Notes under the pieces: generated by a model
Told to the model about the DNA's origin: nothing
Seen by the model: only the letters and a program-made list of their open reading frames with translations
Database searches by the model: none
Program-made: the position numbers and the translations under genes
From: a virus
Length of the DNA stretch: 64,000 nt
IMG/VR virus record: IMGVR_UViG_3300026488_000022
Location: 16,615 to 80,614 of that record
Strand: one strand, 5' to 3'
In this document: piece after piece, positions 17,999-26,693 of the stretch
Layout: every line of letters begins with the position of its first letter
Numbering within the stretch: position 1 is the stretch's first letter

Positions 17999-18552
17999 AA
18001 TCTAAATACCCTAAAAGAATTTAACATTTTATCTACAACAGCAGGAACTTCATCATTAACTTTCATACTTTCTCTAATGCCTGTGGATAAAGAAGCTATG
18101 TTATCTGTATCTTTTGTTACGTCATTATAAAGTTTTTTTCCTAATAACAATAAACCTGATACCAACCCCTCAGGTATTAAATCAATATCATTATAACCTA
18201 CCTTATATTCAATTCGCATAATCTGATAGTTCTCTATTGAAAATAAAACAGGCAGATAAATTCTATTTAATTCTCCTATTTCAAAACTTAATAACACATC
18301 ATTTTCAAGCTCCTCGCCATCAATCGTTATTTTTATAATTTCACTTATTAGACCTTTTTTTGTATAAATAGAGTTACCATAAATTTTATTAATGCGCTCA
18401 ACTAAATCTCTTTCAAAAATTCCCACATTATAATAGTCATAAATATAACTCTCACTTATAATTAATATTTCTTTTAACAATTCATCTATTTCATCATCTT
18501 GAATATCTAAAACTTTTTTAAACTCTATTAACAAATCATCTATAAGAGCCAT
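17995..18552 (-). CDS. Head-tail connector (gp6-like adaptor)
   Basis: 185 residues, mostly helical, with an N-terminal four-helix-like region (LIDDLLIEFKKVLDI; DDEIDELLKEILIISES) and a central strand part, as in HK97 gp6-type adaptor proteins. It is the first clear gene of the neck module, after the 92-aa gene. It shares a 4-base ATGA overlap with the next gene. Confidence 0.6.
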   Translation of the reverse strand: MALIDDLLIEFKKVLDIQDDEIDELLKEILIISESYIYDYYNVGIFERDLVERINKIYGNSIYTKKGLISEIIKITIDGEELENDVLLSFEIGELNRIYLPVLFSIENYQIMRIEYKVGYNDIDLIPEGLVSGLLLLGKKLYNDVTKDTDNIASLSTGIRESMKVNDEVPAVVDKMLNSFRVFRL

Positions 18553-18592
18553 AACTTATCCTTTTATAAAACTTACAATTTTAGACCAAAAA

Positions 18593-18871
18593 TCAACTAT
18601 TTTCTTTTTTAGACTTTGCTTTTCTTTTCCTCGTTTGACTTTTGGTATGTAATTCGCTTGTGGTTTCCCTCTCTTTACGAAGTAACTCCTTTTTAGAATT
18701 TTTAGTCGTATCTTTAATCTTTTCTATTAAAACAAATTCTTTTGGAAAAGTAGAAAGCAGATATTTACCAAGCTCTTCATCTACAACATACAAACCATCA
18801 TATCTATTAGGACTAAATAAAATCCCTCTAACCATAATACCTTTACCGATAACTTTAATTTTATATTTCAT
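18593..18871 (-). CDS. Hypothetical basic protein, 92 aa, in neck module
   Basis: The first half is compact and beta-rich (KYKIKVIGKGIMVRGILFS). The last 30 residues are strongly basic (KSQTRKRKAKSKKENS) and likely disordered, suggesting nucleic-acid or capsid contact. It starts the leftward unit behind element C and its late box. No family recognised. Confidence 0.55.
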   Translation of the reverse strand: MKYKIKVIGKGIMVRGILFSPNRYDGLYVVDEELGKYLLSTFPKEFVLIEKIKDTTKNSKKELLRKERETTSELHTKSQTRKRKAKSKKENS

Positions 18872-18902
18872 TATAAATCCTTTTAATAAATGTATTTACT
18901 TA

Positions 18903-18910
18903 TATATCAG
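18903..18910 (-). promoter_or_regulatory. Late promoter box (CTGATATA) of neck/tail unit
   Basis: CTGATATA on the minus strand, 32 bases upstream of the ATG at 18871. It forms the left end of element C. Confidence 0.55.
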
Positions 18911-19074
18911 TATAAAATAAAAGTAAAATTTAATTTAAGAATTCTATTATAATATAATAATAACTTTAAGGGTTTGGACACTTTTGGACAGTAGCAGAAA
19001 GCCCTAAAATTCGGACTTTTAACAACTTGCAAACATTTATAATCAGTAAAAAATGTCATTTCGGCGGTCAAGAG
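18903..19074 (-). repeat. Dispersed regulatory element, copy C
   Basis: Hairpin (18998-19019), 10-bp-spaced TTTGGACA repeats, TATAAT box (18946-18951) and late box in the same order as copy A. Similarity to copy A continues through the plus-strand promoter and leader to the ATGAAA at 19167. It separates the portal gene from the neck genes, which is where the protease-capsid block would normally lie. Confidence 0.8.
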
Positions 19075-19100
19075 TTTTTTATAATTTTTGTAAAAAACTC

Positions 19101-19129
19101 TTGACATAAAGTTAAAAGTGTTTTATAAT
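19101..19129 (+). promoter_or_regulatory. Sigma-70 promoter of 41-aa moron gene
   Basis: TTGACA (19101-19106), 17-base spacer, TATAAT (19124-19129). Nearly identical to the promoter at 6879. Confidence 0.85.
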
Positions 19130-19166
19130 TCTAAGCATAAAACAAAAAACAAAAGGAGAATTGAAA

Positions 19167-19292
19167 ATGAAAAGAGATTTTAATATTTTAAAAATATATC
19201 AAAGAGAAATAAATTGCAGACCAAAAGTTGTTAAAAACAAAAAGAAATATACAAGGAAAGTAAAGCATAAAAAAGCTTTACTAAACTTTTAA
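19167..19292 (+). CDS. 41-aa basic moron protein
   Basis: A frame of 41 codons starting MKRDFNILKIYQREI, with about 13 Lys/Arg in the second half. It has a perfect promoter, AAAAGGAG and an ATG at the same spacing as the gene at 6945. Its stop overlaps the end of the convergent portal gene by 12 bases. It might be a remnant left when a longer moron cargo was lost, or a real small basic protein; function unknown. Confidence 0.6.
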   Translation: MKRDFNILKIYQREINCRPKVVKNKKKYTRKVKHKKALLNF

Positions 19293-20615
19293 ATCAGGCT
19301 CACCACCAAGTGGGTCTGTGCTTCCTACATTTGTAGGTTTGTTTTGCCCTTCTGAACTATTTTGACTCATTTTTACTAAATCTTGAAAGAATTGTGCTTC
19401 ACTTCCTGTTAAAAATGCAGGAACAACATTTTTGTCAGCTCCTTCAAAATCCATTTCTGGTAAATCAACTAAATCTCTTGCCTCATTTAATGTAGCAAGT
19501 CCTGTTGCAAACAATGTTCTTGCACTATCAGCTTTTACATCAAGTGCAGTATCAAGTTCTGTTATTCTTCCAAAATCAAACTCAAAATAATATTTTCCAT
19601 AACCAAATTGTTTCCCTAAAAAGAGATTAATTTGGTCTTGTATTCTATAAAGATAAGGTCTGACTGCAGTATTAAAAACAACTTTCATTAATTCTTGAGG
19701 TTTTCCTGCACTTTTATCTTCTCCTCCTAAAACAAGAGAATTTAATTTAAAAACTCTTAAAACTCTTTTTTCACTTATATCAAGGCTATCTAATAACATT
19801 GCGTCTCTTGGACTTGCTTGTACTGTTTTATAATCCATTTTAGCGGGTAAAACAGCAATTCCTCTTCTCTCACTTCCTCCTTTACCATATAAAGCATTGA
19901 ATTGGTCTCTTAATTCATCTATTTGTTGAGGTGTTAGAGCATATTCTGCTTTTAAAATACCAGCTAAAATTACACTACCCTCATAAAACTCTTTTAAACT
20001 ATCAATAGCGTCCTTTTCTAAAGTTAAAGTGTCAAGTAAAGGTGCTACACTCGGCAAACCGTAATATGCATTATTTAATGTTGGGTTAATAATCCAAATA
20101 AGTTCGTTTTCTTTATAAGCAATTTGGTCATTATAAATATACCCTTTAATAAATTTAGAGGCGTCAGGTACAACTTGCACTAAATGTGGTTGGGTTAAAA
20201 ACCAAGTTTCATAACTTCCTTTAACGTTTTCAAAAGTTAAAGGCGCTACCCCTGAAAGTAATAAACCTTGAATTGCAAGTTCAATTATAACTCCCCAGGA
20301 CCAAAAAGGATTTGGTCTATATTCCCATTCTGCTAATTTTTTATCTTTAACAGGCAGTTTTTTACCCGATTTATCTAACCTATAAAGTCTTGGGATTGCT
20401 TGTCCTCCAGCTTTTGCGATATAATCAACTGCACTAAAAACAAGCTCACTTGTATGAAAAGTGTTTTCCATTCCACTTGTAGCAAGTTGATTGTTACCTA
20501 ATTTATAATCCTCAGCTATTTTTTTATTTGCTTTTGTTGCCTTTGTGTCCATATAAACTATTGTTTGTTTTTCTGTTTTTATATCCTTAGGTTTTAAAAA
20601 ATCAAATAATCCCAT
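19281..20615 (-). CDS. Portal protein (HK97 family)
   Basis: 444 residues. The N-terminus MGLFDFLKPK, the SAVDYIAKAGGQAIPRLYRL region, WEYRPNPFWSW, the LNNAYYGLPSVAPLLD clip-side segment and a C-terminal part with TGLATLNEARDLVDLPEMD follow the phage_portal family closely. It forms the dodecameric channel at the capsid vertex, through which terminase pumps DNA. The start follows AAAGGA, with a late box at 20647-20654. Confidence 0.93.
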   Translation of the reverse strand: MGLFDFLKPKDIKTEKQTIVYMDTKATKANKKIAEDYKLGNNQLATSGMENTFHTSELVFSAVDYIAKAGGQAIPRLYRLDKSGKKLPVKDKKLAEWEYRPNPFWSWGVIIELAIQGLLLSGVAPLTFENVKGSYETWFLTQPHLVQVVPDASKFIKGYIYNDQIAYKENELIWIINPTLNNAYYGLPSVAPLLDTLTLEKDAIDSLKEFYEGSVILAGILKAEYALTPQQIDELRDQFNALYGKGGSERRGIAVLPAKMDYKTVQASPRDAMLLDSLDISEKRVLRVFKLNSLVLGGEDKSAGKPQELMKVVFNTAVRPYLYRIQDQINLFLGKQFGYGKYYFEFDFGRITELDTALDVKADSARTLFATGLATLNEARDLVDLPEMDFEGADKNVVPAFLTGSEAQFFQDLVKMSQNSSEGQNKPTNVGSTDPLGGEPDLKV

Positions 20616-20646
20616 TTATATTCCTTTTTGTTATTTTACTATTAAA

Positions 20647-20654
20647 TATATCAG
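20647..20654 (-). promoter_or_regulatory. Late promoter box (CTGATATA) of portal gene
   Basis: CTGATATA on the minus strand, 32 bases upstream of the portal ATG. Adjacent bases match the two ends of the dispersed element joined together, with the middle missing. Confidence 0.5.
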
Positions 20655-20733
20655 TATAAAAAACAAAAGGAGAAAAAATGAAAAAGAAGAAAGAGCGGAA
20701 GCTCAATTGAAGCTTGTTTTACAAACCTCAATT

Positions 20734-20808
20734 GAACGCCCATTTCAGGCGTTCTAAATCAAACACCCATTTCAGGTGTTTTAAATTGAACACCCACCCC
20801 AGGTGTTC
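20734..20808. repeat. Three tandem 21-base hairpins with 27-bp period
   Basis: Hairpins at 20734-20754, 20761-20781 and 20788-20808, each with a 7-bp stem and 7-base loop. Stem sequences differ (GAACGCC, AAACACC, GAACACC) but each partner arm changes to match, so pairing is preserved. A related inverted repeat, AAGCT/AGCTT, lies at 20699-20715. No U-tract follows any of them. They lie in the leader between a fibre gene and the portal gene, downstream of one late box. Confidence 0.8.
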
Positions 20809-20814
20809 TACTAT

Positions 20815-20822
20815 TATATCGG
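20815..20822 (-). promoter_or_regulatory. Late promoter box (CCGATATA) upstream of hairpin array
   Basis: CCGATATA on the minus strand, immediately after the stop of the 350-aa gene. A transcript starting here would carry the three-hairpin array in its leader before the portal gene. Confidence 0.45.
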
Positions 20823-20825
20823 AAA

Positions 20826-21878
20826 TTAAACTAATCTTAATGACACATAATTTCCAACATAAGTTTTTTCACTTAAAGTAGCATCTGTGGTAAATAAAGG
20901 AAAATGTTTAATGCTTAAAGTTTCTTTAAAAAATTCACTAAAATAAACTTTTCCGTCTATTTCCTGTCTTAACCTAAATCTTAATTGGTTTGTTCTCCCC
21001 CATTGTCTTGTAGCTCCAATAAAATCAAAAAGAACTTCATTTTTAGTAAAAGCATATAAAGGATAATAACTGCCCCTTCTGTTTTGAGAAACACTACCTC
21101 TGTTTCCTGAATTATTAAAGTTTGTGTTTTTATCAAATCCCCATACTTCTAATTTTATTCCATCAGGAAAATCTTTCCCTAATTCAAAACCACCCGCAAA
21201 CACAACATTAAAAAACCTTTTTTGTATTGTATATGTGTCACCTGAATTAAAACTTTGATAAGTAACATCCCAACTTGTTAAATCACTATCATTCATAATT
21301 GCACTTTTTAAAAAACCATTCCCGTTAAATGCGTCTATATAAGATGTTTGAGGGATAAGGGCATTTCTTGCTTTAACATAGGAATTTCCTTCCTTTCTTG
21401 CCAATCTTAAATTGTATTGTCCGCCATATTTTAAAGGCTCTTCATAGACTATTTTAACAACCCCAGAAGGCGCACCATCTGGAAATTCTAAATGTTCTAC
21501 ATAACCGGCAGGATTAATCACTTGTCCGTGAAAATCCCAATCTTCAAACAATTCGTCATTAATATAAACTTTTACTAAATCTTTTTTTGGAAAAATAACT
21601 TGTCTTAAAAACAAACGATTTTTGCTGGATAAATTATCCGTATGATTATAAAATACCATCACATTCTTTTTGCTGTTTTCAGCTCCAAAAGGTATTAAAT
21701 GTTCATTATTTATTGCGTCATTTACGCTTTCATAAGAAATTGTATTATCTCGTACAACATAATATTTTAATTCAGTTCCATTATCCACTATAACAAGCTG
21801 GTTTAATTGATAATTTTTTAAACTTATATAATCATTGCTTTTTAAAACCGGTAATTTATAATGAGTATAAGTTGCCAT
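20826..21878 (-). CDS. Putative tail fibre/head fibre protein, 350 aa
   Basis: The N-terminus (LNQLVIVDNGTELKYYVVRD then SVNDAIN) resembles the start of the 520-aa fibre at 30571-32133. Most of the remainder aligns by eye with the last 270 residues of the neighbouring 621-aa protein: FLRQVIFPKKDLVKVYINDE matches FLKRYIYKSRNLIKVYVNDE, and the C-termini share FPxFTTD and TxVGxY. It is a beta-rich virion surface protein; the receptor or attachment role is inferred. Confidence 0.6.
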   Translation of the reverse strand: MATYTHYKLPVLKSNDYISLKNYQLNQLVIVDNGTELKYYVVRDNTISYESVNDAINNEHLIPFGAENSKKNVMVFYNHTDNLSSKNRLFLRQVIFPKKDLVKVYINDELFEDWDFHGQVINPAGYVEHLEFPDGAPSGVVKIVYEEPLKYGGQYNLRLARKEGNSYVKARNALIPQTSYIDAFNGNGFLKSAIMNDSDLTSWDVTYQSFNSGDTYTIQKRFFNVVFAGGFELGKDFPDGIKLEVWGFDKNTNFNNSGNRGSVSQNRRGSYYPLYAFTKNEVLFDFIGATRQWGRTNQLRFRLRQEIDGKVYFSEFFKETLSIKHFPLFTTDATLSEKTYVGNYVSLRLV

Positions 21879-21887
21879 TTTTTCTCC

Positions 21888-23753
21888 TTATATTATTTTC
21901 ATTAATTTGTAATGTCCTACAAAAGTATTGACATTATCTTCAGGGTCTGTTGTAAAAACAGGAAAATTACGCACACTAACTACACTTGATAACCATTGAC
22001 TAAACAAAACATCTCCAGAATTATCAACTTTAATCATTCTAAAATGATATACACCGTTTTTGTCTAAATTATAAATTTTATTTCTTGTAAATTTTCCTAC
22101 TGGAACTAACCTACCTTGTGCCTCCTTGTTATCAGGAATATGTTTTTTAGCTGGTGATTTACTGTCTCTTGCCCAAACTTCTATAACAAAACCATCTGGC
22201 AAATCAGTTTCTTTTGGAAACTCAGCTATATAGGCTAAATTTGGACTTGCTTTTTCTACATCAATTGTATAATCACGATTATTGACGCCTTTATAATGAC
22301 AGATGTAACGCTCAAAACCATAACTTGTATTAACTAAATCTACACTATCTAAATAATATCTAATACCTCCTTGGTCAGTAATAAATTTAGTTATCATTTT
22401 TGGTCTTGAAATTATAAAATTTGCACCTTCTTTTCTATATAAAACAAGCTTATAATCTCCAAGACCGATTGGCTCAACATATTCAATTTTTATTTTATCA
22501 TCATCGTTTAAAGCAGAATTAAACTTTAAATGAGTTGTATAATCTGGATTTAAACTTTCAACTTGGTCGCCAAAATCCCAATCTTCAAACACCTCATCAT
22601 TAACATAAACTTTAATTAAATTTCTACTTTTATAAATATATCTTTTTAAAAACAACAAATTTTTACCTGAAATATCTTCCCCTTTTCTGTAAATAAAAAC
22701 TTTATTAGTCGGGTCAGCACTTAGATTAAAACTAAAAAGCTCTCCTGTTGAGGTATCCACTCCAATTACATAAGGGTTATTAGGTTTTGCTTTAGGATTT
22801 TTACCATATGCATAAAAAATAGGATTATCTTCTTTTGTAAATTGATAATTGGTTTTTTTAACAATAAAATAAGGACTTAAACTTCCAAAATCATCACCTA
22901 AAACCACATCATATTGAGCATTATCACCATAAGCACCTACTACAAGTTGTGTGTCAGTTAAATTTCCGCCTTTCCCAGCAAGATAAGTTTGGTAAAAATT
23001 ATCACCATACATTGTTAAGAATACTTGTTTGGCATACGGGTCAGCTGATGTAGAGGCAGTAAAACTTGCTCCTGTATAATTATCATCATTATTTGTATTT
23101 GTAGCATTAAATTCTACAATACCATAAGCATTTCTTTCAATATAAACTCTTTGGACGTTTTCGGTGTTTTCATTAGGTACTAATTGTTCCCCTATGCCTG
23201 TATCTGCGTCTTCTTTTTTCCAATAAGTTTTAGTATCAATAATATCACAAATATCTTTAGGTGTGTATCTCCTCACTTCATTAACTTCACAAGGATTTTG
23301 TTTTTCGGCGTCTGATATTTTATGTATCTGAACTCCAAGATAAAACCAATTTGGATTACCTTCATCATCTGTTCTTGCCTCATATAAACCAGCTTTTTTC
23401 CTATTGAAAAAAACCCAAGTTCCTGTTGCTTTTTGTACTAACCATTGCTCACCGAGATGGTCTGCTGGGTCTGGCAAATCAGCATAAGTTTCAACTTCGC
23501 CTTCCCAACCATCAAAATTTGCATTACCTCCTAAGCTAACTTCAACCCAACTAAGCAAATCGTCTTGTAATTGCCAAAATTTTTGGTCTTCTTGATTATA
23601 AACAACCATTCCTACTTTTTTTCTTAAGTCAGGAATGTTATCACGTTCTTCAGTTGTTGCTACAACACGAAAACCACCTTCTAAATGAATATCCTCAATT
23701 AACGGATATTCACCACCGCCTGTATCAAATTTACCTGTTATTTTAATTGCCAT
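21888..23753 (-). CDS. Putative fibre protein, 621 aa
   Basis: Two parts: residues 1-345 unique (including VGMVVYNQEDQKFWQLQDD and ADLPDPADHLGEQWLVQ, patterns common in phage fibre N-terminal regions), and residues 350-621 homologous to the 350-aa gene downstream. This suggests duplication of a C-terminal, possibly receptor-facing, domain. The two genes are 9 bases apart and probably co-transcribed from the late box at 24604. Confidence 0.6.
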   Translation of the reverse strand: MAIKITGKFDTGGGEYPLIEDIHLEGGFRVVATTEERDNIPDLRKKVGMVVYNQEDQKFWQLQDDLLSWVEVSLGGNANFDGWEGEVETYADLPDPADHLGEQWLVQKATGTWVFFNRKKAGLYEARTDDEGNPNWFYLGVQIHKISDAEKQNPCEVNEVRRYTPKDICDIIDTKTYWKKEDADTGIGEQLVPNENTENVQRVYIERNAYGIVEFNATNTNNDDNYTGASFTASTSADPYAKQVFLTMYGDNFYQTYLAGKGGNLTDTQLVVGAYGDNAQYDVVLGDDFGSLSPYFIVKKTNYQFTKEDNPIFYAYGKNPKAKPNNPYVIGVDTSTGELFSFNLSADPTNKVFIYRKGEDISGKNLLFLKRYIYKSRNLIKVYVNDEVFEDWDFGDQVESLNPDYTTHLKFNSALNDDDKIKIEYVEPIGLGDYKLVLYRKEGANFIISRPKMITKFITDQGGIRYYLDSVDLVNTSYGFERYICHYKGVNNRDYTIDVEKASPNLAYIAEFPKETDLPDGFVIEVWARDSKSPAKKHIPDNKEAQGRLVPVGKFTRNKIYNLDKNGVYHFRMIKVDNSGDVLFSQWLSSVVSVRNFPVFTTDPEDNVNTFVGHYKLMKII

Positions 23754-23764
23754 TTAAAAACTCC

Positions 23765-24577
23765 TTAACTGATAGTACTATCTAATGAACTACCTTGTTG
23801 ATAAGCAGTTCGCAATACTTTATATTCAATTGTAATACCATAATCATTTGTTATATTTATATTATCCAAATAAGTAAAATCAACAGCAAAACCAGACTCA
23901 TTGTCACGCCAATCATTGATATTTCCCCATTCAGCTGGATAAATAACATAACAATATTTATTTGTGCTTCCTATTGAAAAACTATAATGTCCAGCATACC
24001 CACTTTTCAAGGCACTGTTTTCAAGATTTTTAACCTCATCTTCAGTTAATGTATCATTCACTGAAGTTCCCCAATAAACTCTTGCCCTCCAATAAACACG
24101 AAAATCACGGCTAAAGATTTGCCCTTTTGTATTAATTCCACTAATTCTCCAAGTATAAGAACTGTTAATTCCGCTTGAAGTTTTATCGTCCCCAATATCT
24201 AAATCTTCCTGTCCATCGTTTGCTAAATTATCACCTAAAATCGCATTAGCATTTACATCTTTAATTCTAATTGAGTTTTCTTGAATGTTTTCTGAATGAC
24301 TTGTAGTCCATTTAAAAGTTCTAACTCCTCCGTTTATAACTTGGCCCACTTCTAACTGCGTAACTTGTCCATCAATATAAAAACTTGTAAAAGCAGGGTA
24401 TTGATAAGGAAATAAAATCATTTTTAAAACTTCACAAGGTTGTAGCCCGTTTATATCCGTTCCTGCTTCTAAACCTCCGTGTGTTTCAGGCACTGTATCC
24501 TCAGTTTGCATAACACAACCAGCTTGGTCTCCTACCCCTATATCTGGATAAATTATAGAAAATTTATTATTTGCCAT
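23765..24577 (-). CDS. Putative fibre-cluster structural protein, 270 aa
   Basis: A beta-rich protein with GGLEAGTDINGLQPCEVLKM near residue 35 and a YTWRISGINTKGQIFSRDF strand pair. It leads the three-gene fibre cluster and starts from an ATG with AAAGG upstream and a late box at 24604-24611. No catalytic motif is seen. A virion or baseplate role is inferred from neighbours. Confidence 0.55.
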   Translation of the reverse strand: MANNKFSIIYPDIGVGDQAGCVMQTEDTVPETHGGLEAGTDINGLQPCEVLKMILFPYQYPAFTSFYIDGQVTQLEVGQVINGGVRTFKWTTSHSENIQENSIRIKDVNANAILGDNLANDGQEDLDIGDDKTSSGINSSYTWRISGINTKGQIFSRDFRVYWRARVYWGTSVNDTLTEDEVKNLENSALKSGYAGHYSFSIGSTNKYCYVIYPAEWGNINDWRDNESGFAVDFTYLDNINITNDYGITIEYKVLRTAYQQGSSLDSTIS

Positions 24578-24603
24578 ACTCAGCCTTTATTAGCATTTAT
24601 ACA

Positions 24604-24611
24604 TATATCAG
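24604..24611 (-). promoter_or_regulatory. Late promoter box (CTGATATA) of fibre cluster
   Basis: CTGATATA on the minus strand, 27 bases upstream of the ATG at 24577, back to back with a plus-strand sigma-70 promoter. Confidence 0.5.
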
Positions 24612-24656
24612 TTATATTACTCTTATAAAAAATTTTAAAATTTTTGTAAAAAACTC

Positions 24657-24685
24657 TTGACATAAAGTAAAAAATATTTTATAAT
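24657..24685 (+). promoter_or_regulatory. Sigma-70 promoter of 189-aa moron gene
   Basis: TTGACA (24657-24662), 17-base spacer, TATAAT (24680-24685). The flanking AAAAAACTC and the downstream AAAACAAAAAACAAAGGAG leader match the other moron promoters, but the large element is absent here. Confidence 0.85.
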
Positions 24686-24718
24686 TCTAAATGTAAAACA
24701 AAAAACAAAGGAGAAAAT

Positions 24719-25288
24719 ATGGCAACAATTAAACAACTTGGAGAAATTAAAGTAGTAGAAATTAGAGGGGTTGGAGAAAACATCTCCGACGAAACTAAAA
24801 GAATTTTTTTAAGTAAAAGTGGGTTAAAAATAATTGAAGAATATGAAAGAACAAAAGAAAGCAATCCTGAGGAAGCACCAAGCTGGGAAGATGTTATTAA
24901 CAAGCTTGAACTTTATTTTAACAAAAACAACAAACCTATTTTAACTGCTAAAAAAGATAAAACAAAAATAACAATTAACAAATATATTGAAAGCAGTTAT
25001 AGGGGAACTTCTTATATTGAAGAAACAAGTGAAGGAGTTACAATAGTTAGCGCAACAGGTGCTGGAAGACTTGGTGAGCATACTGAATTTATTGCTACTA
25101 TACCAGAAGGATGTTATGTTATTGTTTATAGTGGTGGGAGATATCACAAAGGTTGGACTTGTTTTAAAAATGTAGAAGGAGAACTTAAAACTTATGAATT
25201 TTACAATAGAGGCAAATATGTAGAAAAACCTGATTATGAAGACGCTAAAATAGCTTTTGGATTAATGGATTGTGCTTGTGAAGATTAA
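24719..25288 (+). CDS. Hypothetical moron protein, 189 aa
   Basis: Opposite to all neighbouring late genes, with its own consensus promoter and GGAG site. The sequence is soluble, with a charged first half and a C-terminal part rich in Gly/Tyr (GAGRLGEHTEFIATIPEG, YSGGRYHKGWTCFKN) and a CAC-type ending. No family recognised. It lies between the fibre cluster and the terminase gene, convergent with the latter (3 bases apart). An early host-interaction role is a guess from context. Confidence 0.7.
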   Translation: MATIKQLGEIKVVEIRGVGENISDETKRIFLSKSGLKIIEEYERTKESNPEEAPSWEDVINKLELYFNKNNKPILTAKKDKTKITINKYIESSYRGTSYIEETSEGVTIVSATGAGRLGEHTEFIATIPEGCYVIVYSGGRYHKGWTCFKNVEGELKTYEFYNRGKYVEKPDYEDAKIAFGLMDCACED

Positions 25289-25291
25289 TTT

Positions 25292-26650
25292 TTACACGAC
25301 CTGAATTTGTAAATTTTGCAATTTCCACCACCCACTTGTTAAATACCTTAAAGCACCTACGGACAAATCAAAATGTCCGTCCTTGTTTCTTTCTATTGTT
25401 TTTCCATTGCTATTTTCTTTCCAATGAGCTAATTTTAATTCTTCAATCAATTGCATACAATTTTCTGATATGAATAATTTTCCTTTTTGAAATGCCGTGT
25501 TAATGTCCCTAATGCTTTCTACTAATTGAATTGGTGCGGGTTGTGTATAGTAACTATAACTATACGCCATATCTGCCATTGTCAAACTTGCACTTGGGTC
25601 ACAAAATCTTACAATCTGCATATCAGGATTTTCACAATATCTTTGTTCTATTTCTCTAAAATGTTTAATGTGCCATTCAATAGGCATTTGCCCCGCCATA
25701 TATTCATCTAAAACATAAATATTACCAGTCATTGGCTCTATCCAAGCCATAACAAAACTTGTATTGTCCCTAAAACCAATATCAATTCCTACTGCAAACG
25801 TATCTTTTGTTGTCATTTTATTTTTTAAATCACTAACTCTAAATACATTTTTTTCTAAATCAAAAGCATAAAATACCTGCAAATCCTCACTAAACCCACT
25901 TTGAAACTCACATAAATATTCTTGTTCAAAACTTCTTTTATCAAGTTTTGCTTTTATTGACTCAATCATTTCTTTTGTTATCATAGGATTATCATAAACT
26001 GTAACTTTTTTACAAAAATAATCGTTTCTTTGCCCACATCTTTTCCATAACTTATAAAAATCATTATCAAAAGTTCTTGGTGTTCCTATAAAATAAGTTT
26101 TAGAAAACATAAAGCCGTTTTCATCAGTACCATAATCGTTTTGTGCTGGTGAAATGTAGGTTTCCCAAATTTCAAGAACATTATTTATACTCGCAGTTTC
26201 ATCAAAAATAACTAAACTGAATTTATCTCCAAGTGCATTTTCATAATTTTTTTCTGTAACTACACGAAATTTAGCACCATTTTCTAATGTAAATGTTAAA
26301 CCTTTCATATCCTTTGATTTAAAAGGTAATTGTAGTTTATTTACATCTTTTTCAACATTACTAAAAATAGCTTGTGCATTTGCAAATGTAGGTGTTACTA
26401 ATAATATACTTGCATTAGGAATTAAAAGTTCTGACAATGCAATTTTTGACATAATTGTAGATTTACCTGCCCTTCTTGACATTAAAAAAACACCAACATT
26501 AAAATCAGCTTTTTGTATCCTATCAATTATCTCTTGTTGATATTTTGTAGGTGTAAATTCTAACAATTTTAATACTTTATTATAATCAATTTTTCTTTTT
26601 ACTTTTTTATAAAGTTCTATTTCTTGATTTACAGGTTTAAATTCTGACAT
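25292..26650 (-). CDS. terL: Terminase large subunit
   Basis: 452 residues. The ATPase domain has Walker A SRRAGKST (58-65) and Walker B LVIFDE (146-151). The RNase H-like nuclease domain has an acidic residue in VGIDIGFRD (about D290), CDPS near 355 and GHFDLSVGALRY near 430. It powers DNA packaging through the portal and cuts the concatemer. It is preceded by element D and a late box (26686-26693). The small subunit lies upstream, beyond a moron gene. Confidence 0.95.
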   Translation of the reverse strand: MSEFKPVNQEIELYKKVKRKIDYNKVLKLLEFTPTKYQQEIIDRIQKADFNVGVFLMSRRAGKSTIMSKIALSELLIPNASILLVTPTFANAQAIFSNVEKDVNKLQLPFKSKDMKGLTFTLENGAKFRVVTEKNYENALGDKFSLVIFDETASINNVLEIWETYISPAQNDYGTDENGFMFSKTYFIGTPRTFDNDFYKLWKRCGQRNDYFCKKVTVYDNPMITKEMIESIKAKLDKRSFEQEYLCEFQSGFSEDLQVFYAFDLEKNVFRVSDLKNKMTTKDTFAVGIDIGFRDNTSFVMAWIEPMTGNIYVLDEYMAGQMPIEWHIKHFREIEQRYCENPDMQIVRFCDPSASLTMADMAYSYSYYTQPAPIQLVESIRDINTAFQKGKLFISENCMQLIEELKLAHWKENSNGKTIERNKDGHFDLSVGALRYLTSGWWKLQNLQIQVV

Positions 26651-26685
26651 TAAATCTTCCTTTTTAATAGATTGTAATTTTAAGT

Positions 26686-26693
26686 TATATCAG
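26686..26693 (-). promoter_or_regulatory. Late promoter box (CTGATATA) of terL
   Basis: CTGATATA on the minus strand, 36 bases upstream of the terL ATG. It forms the left end of element D. Confidence 0.5.

Noticed and set aside
18907-19107. 66-codon minus-strand frame in element C, nearly identical to one at 26690-26890
   Set aside because: The similarity is that of the regulatory element itself. The frame runs through the hairpin, operator and promoter, has no ribosome site, and is not open in the other copies.
20678-20710. 10-codon frame MKKKKERKLN after a good ribosome site
   Set aside because: It lacks a promoter and is too short to support; it is better read as the leader remnant of a deleted element.
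20734-20808. Tandem hairpins as a CRISPR array
   Set aside because: The whole 27-bp unit repeats; there are no variable spacers and no cas genes.
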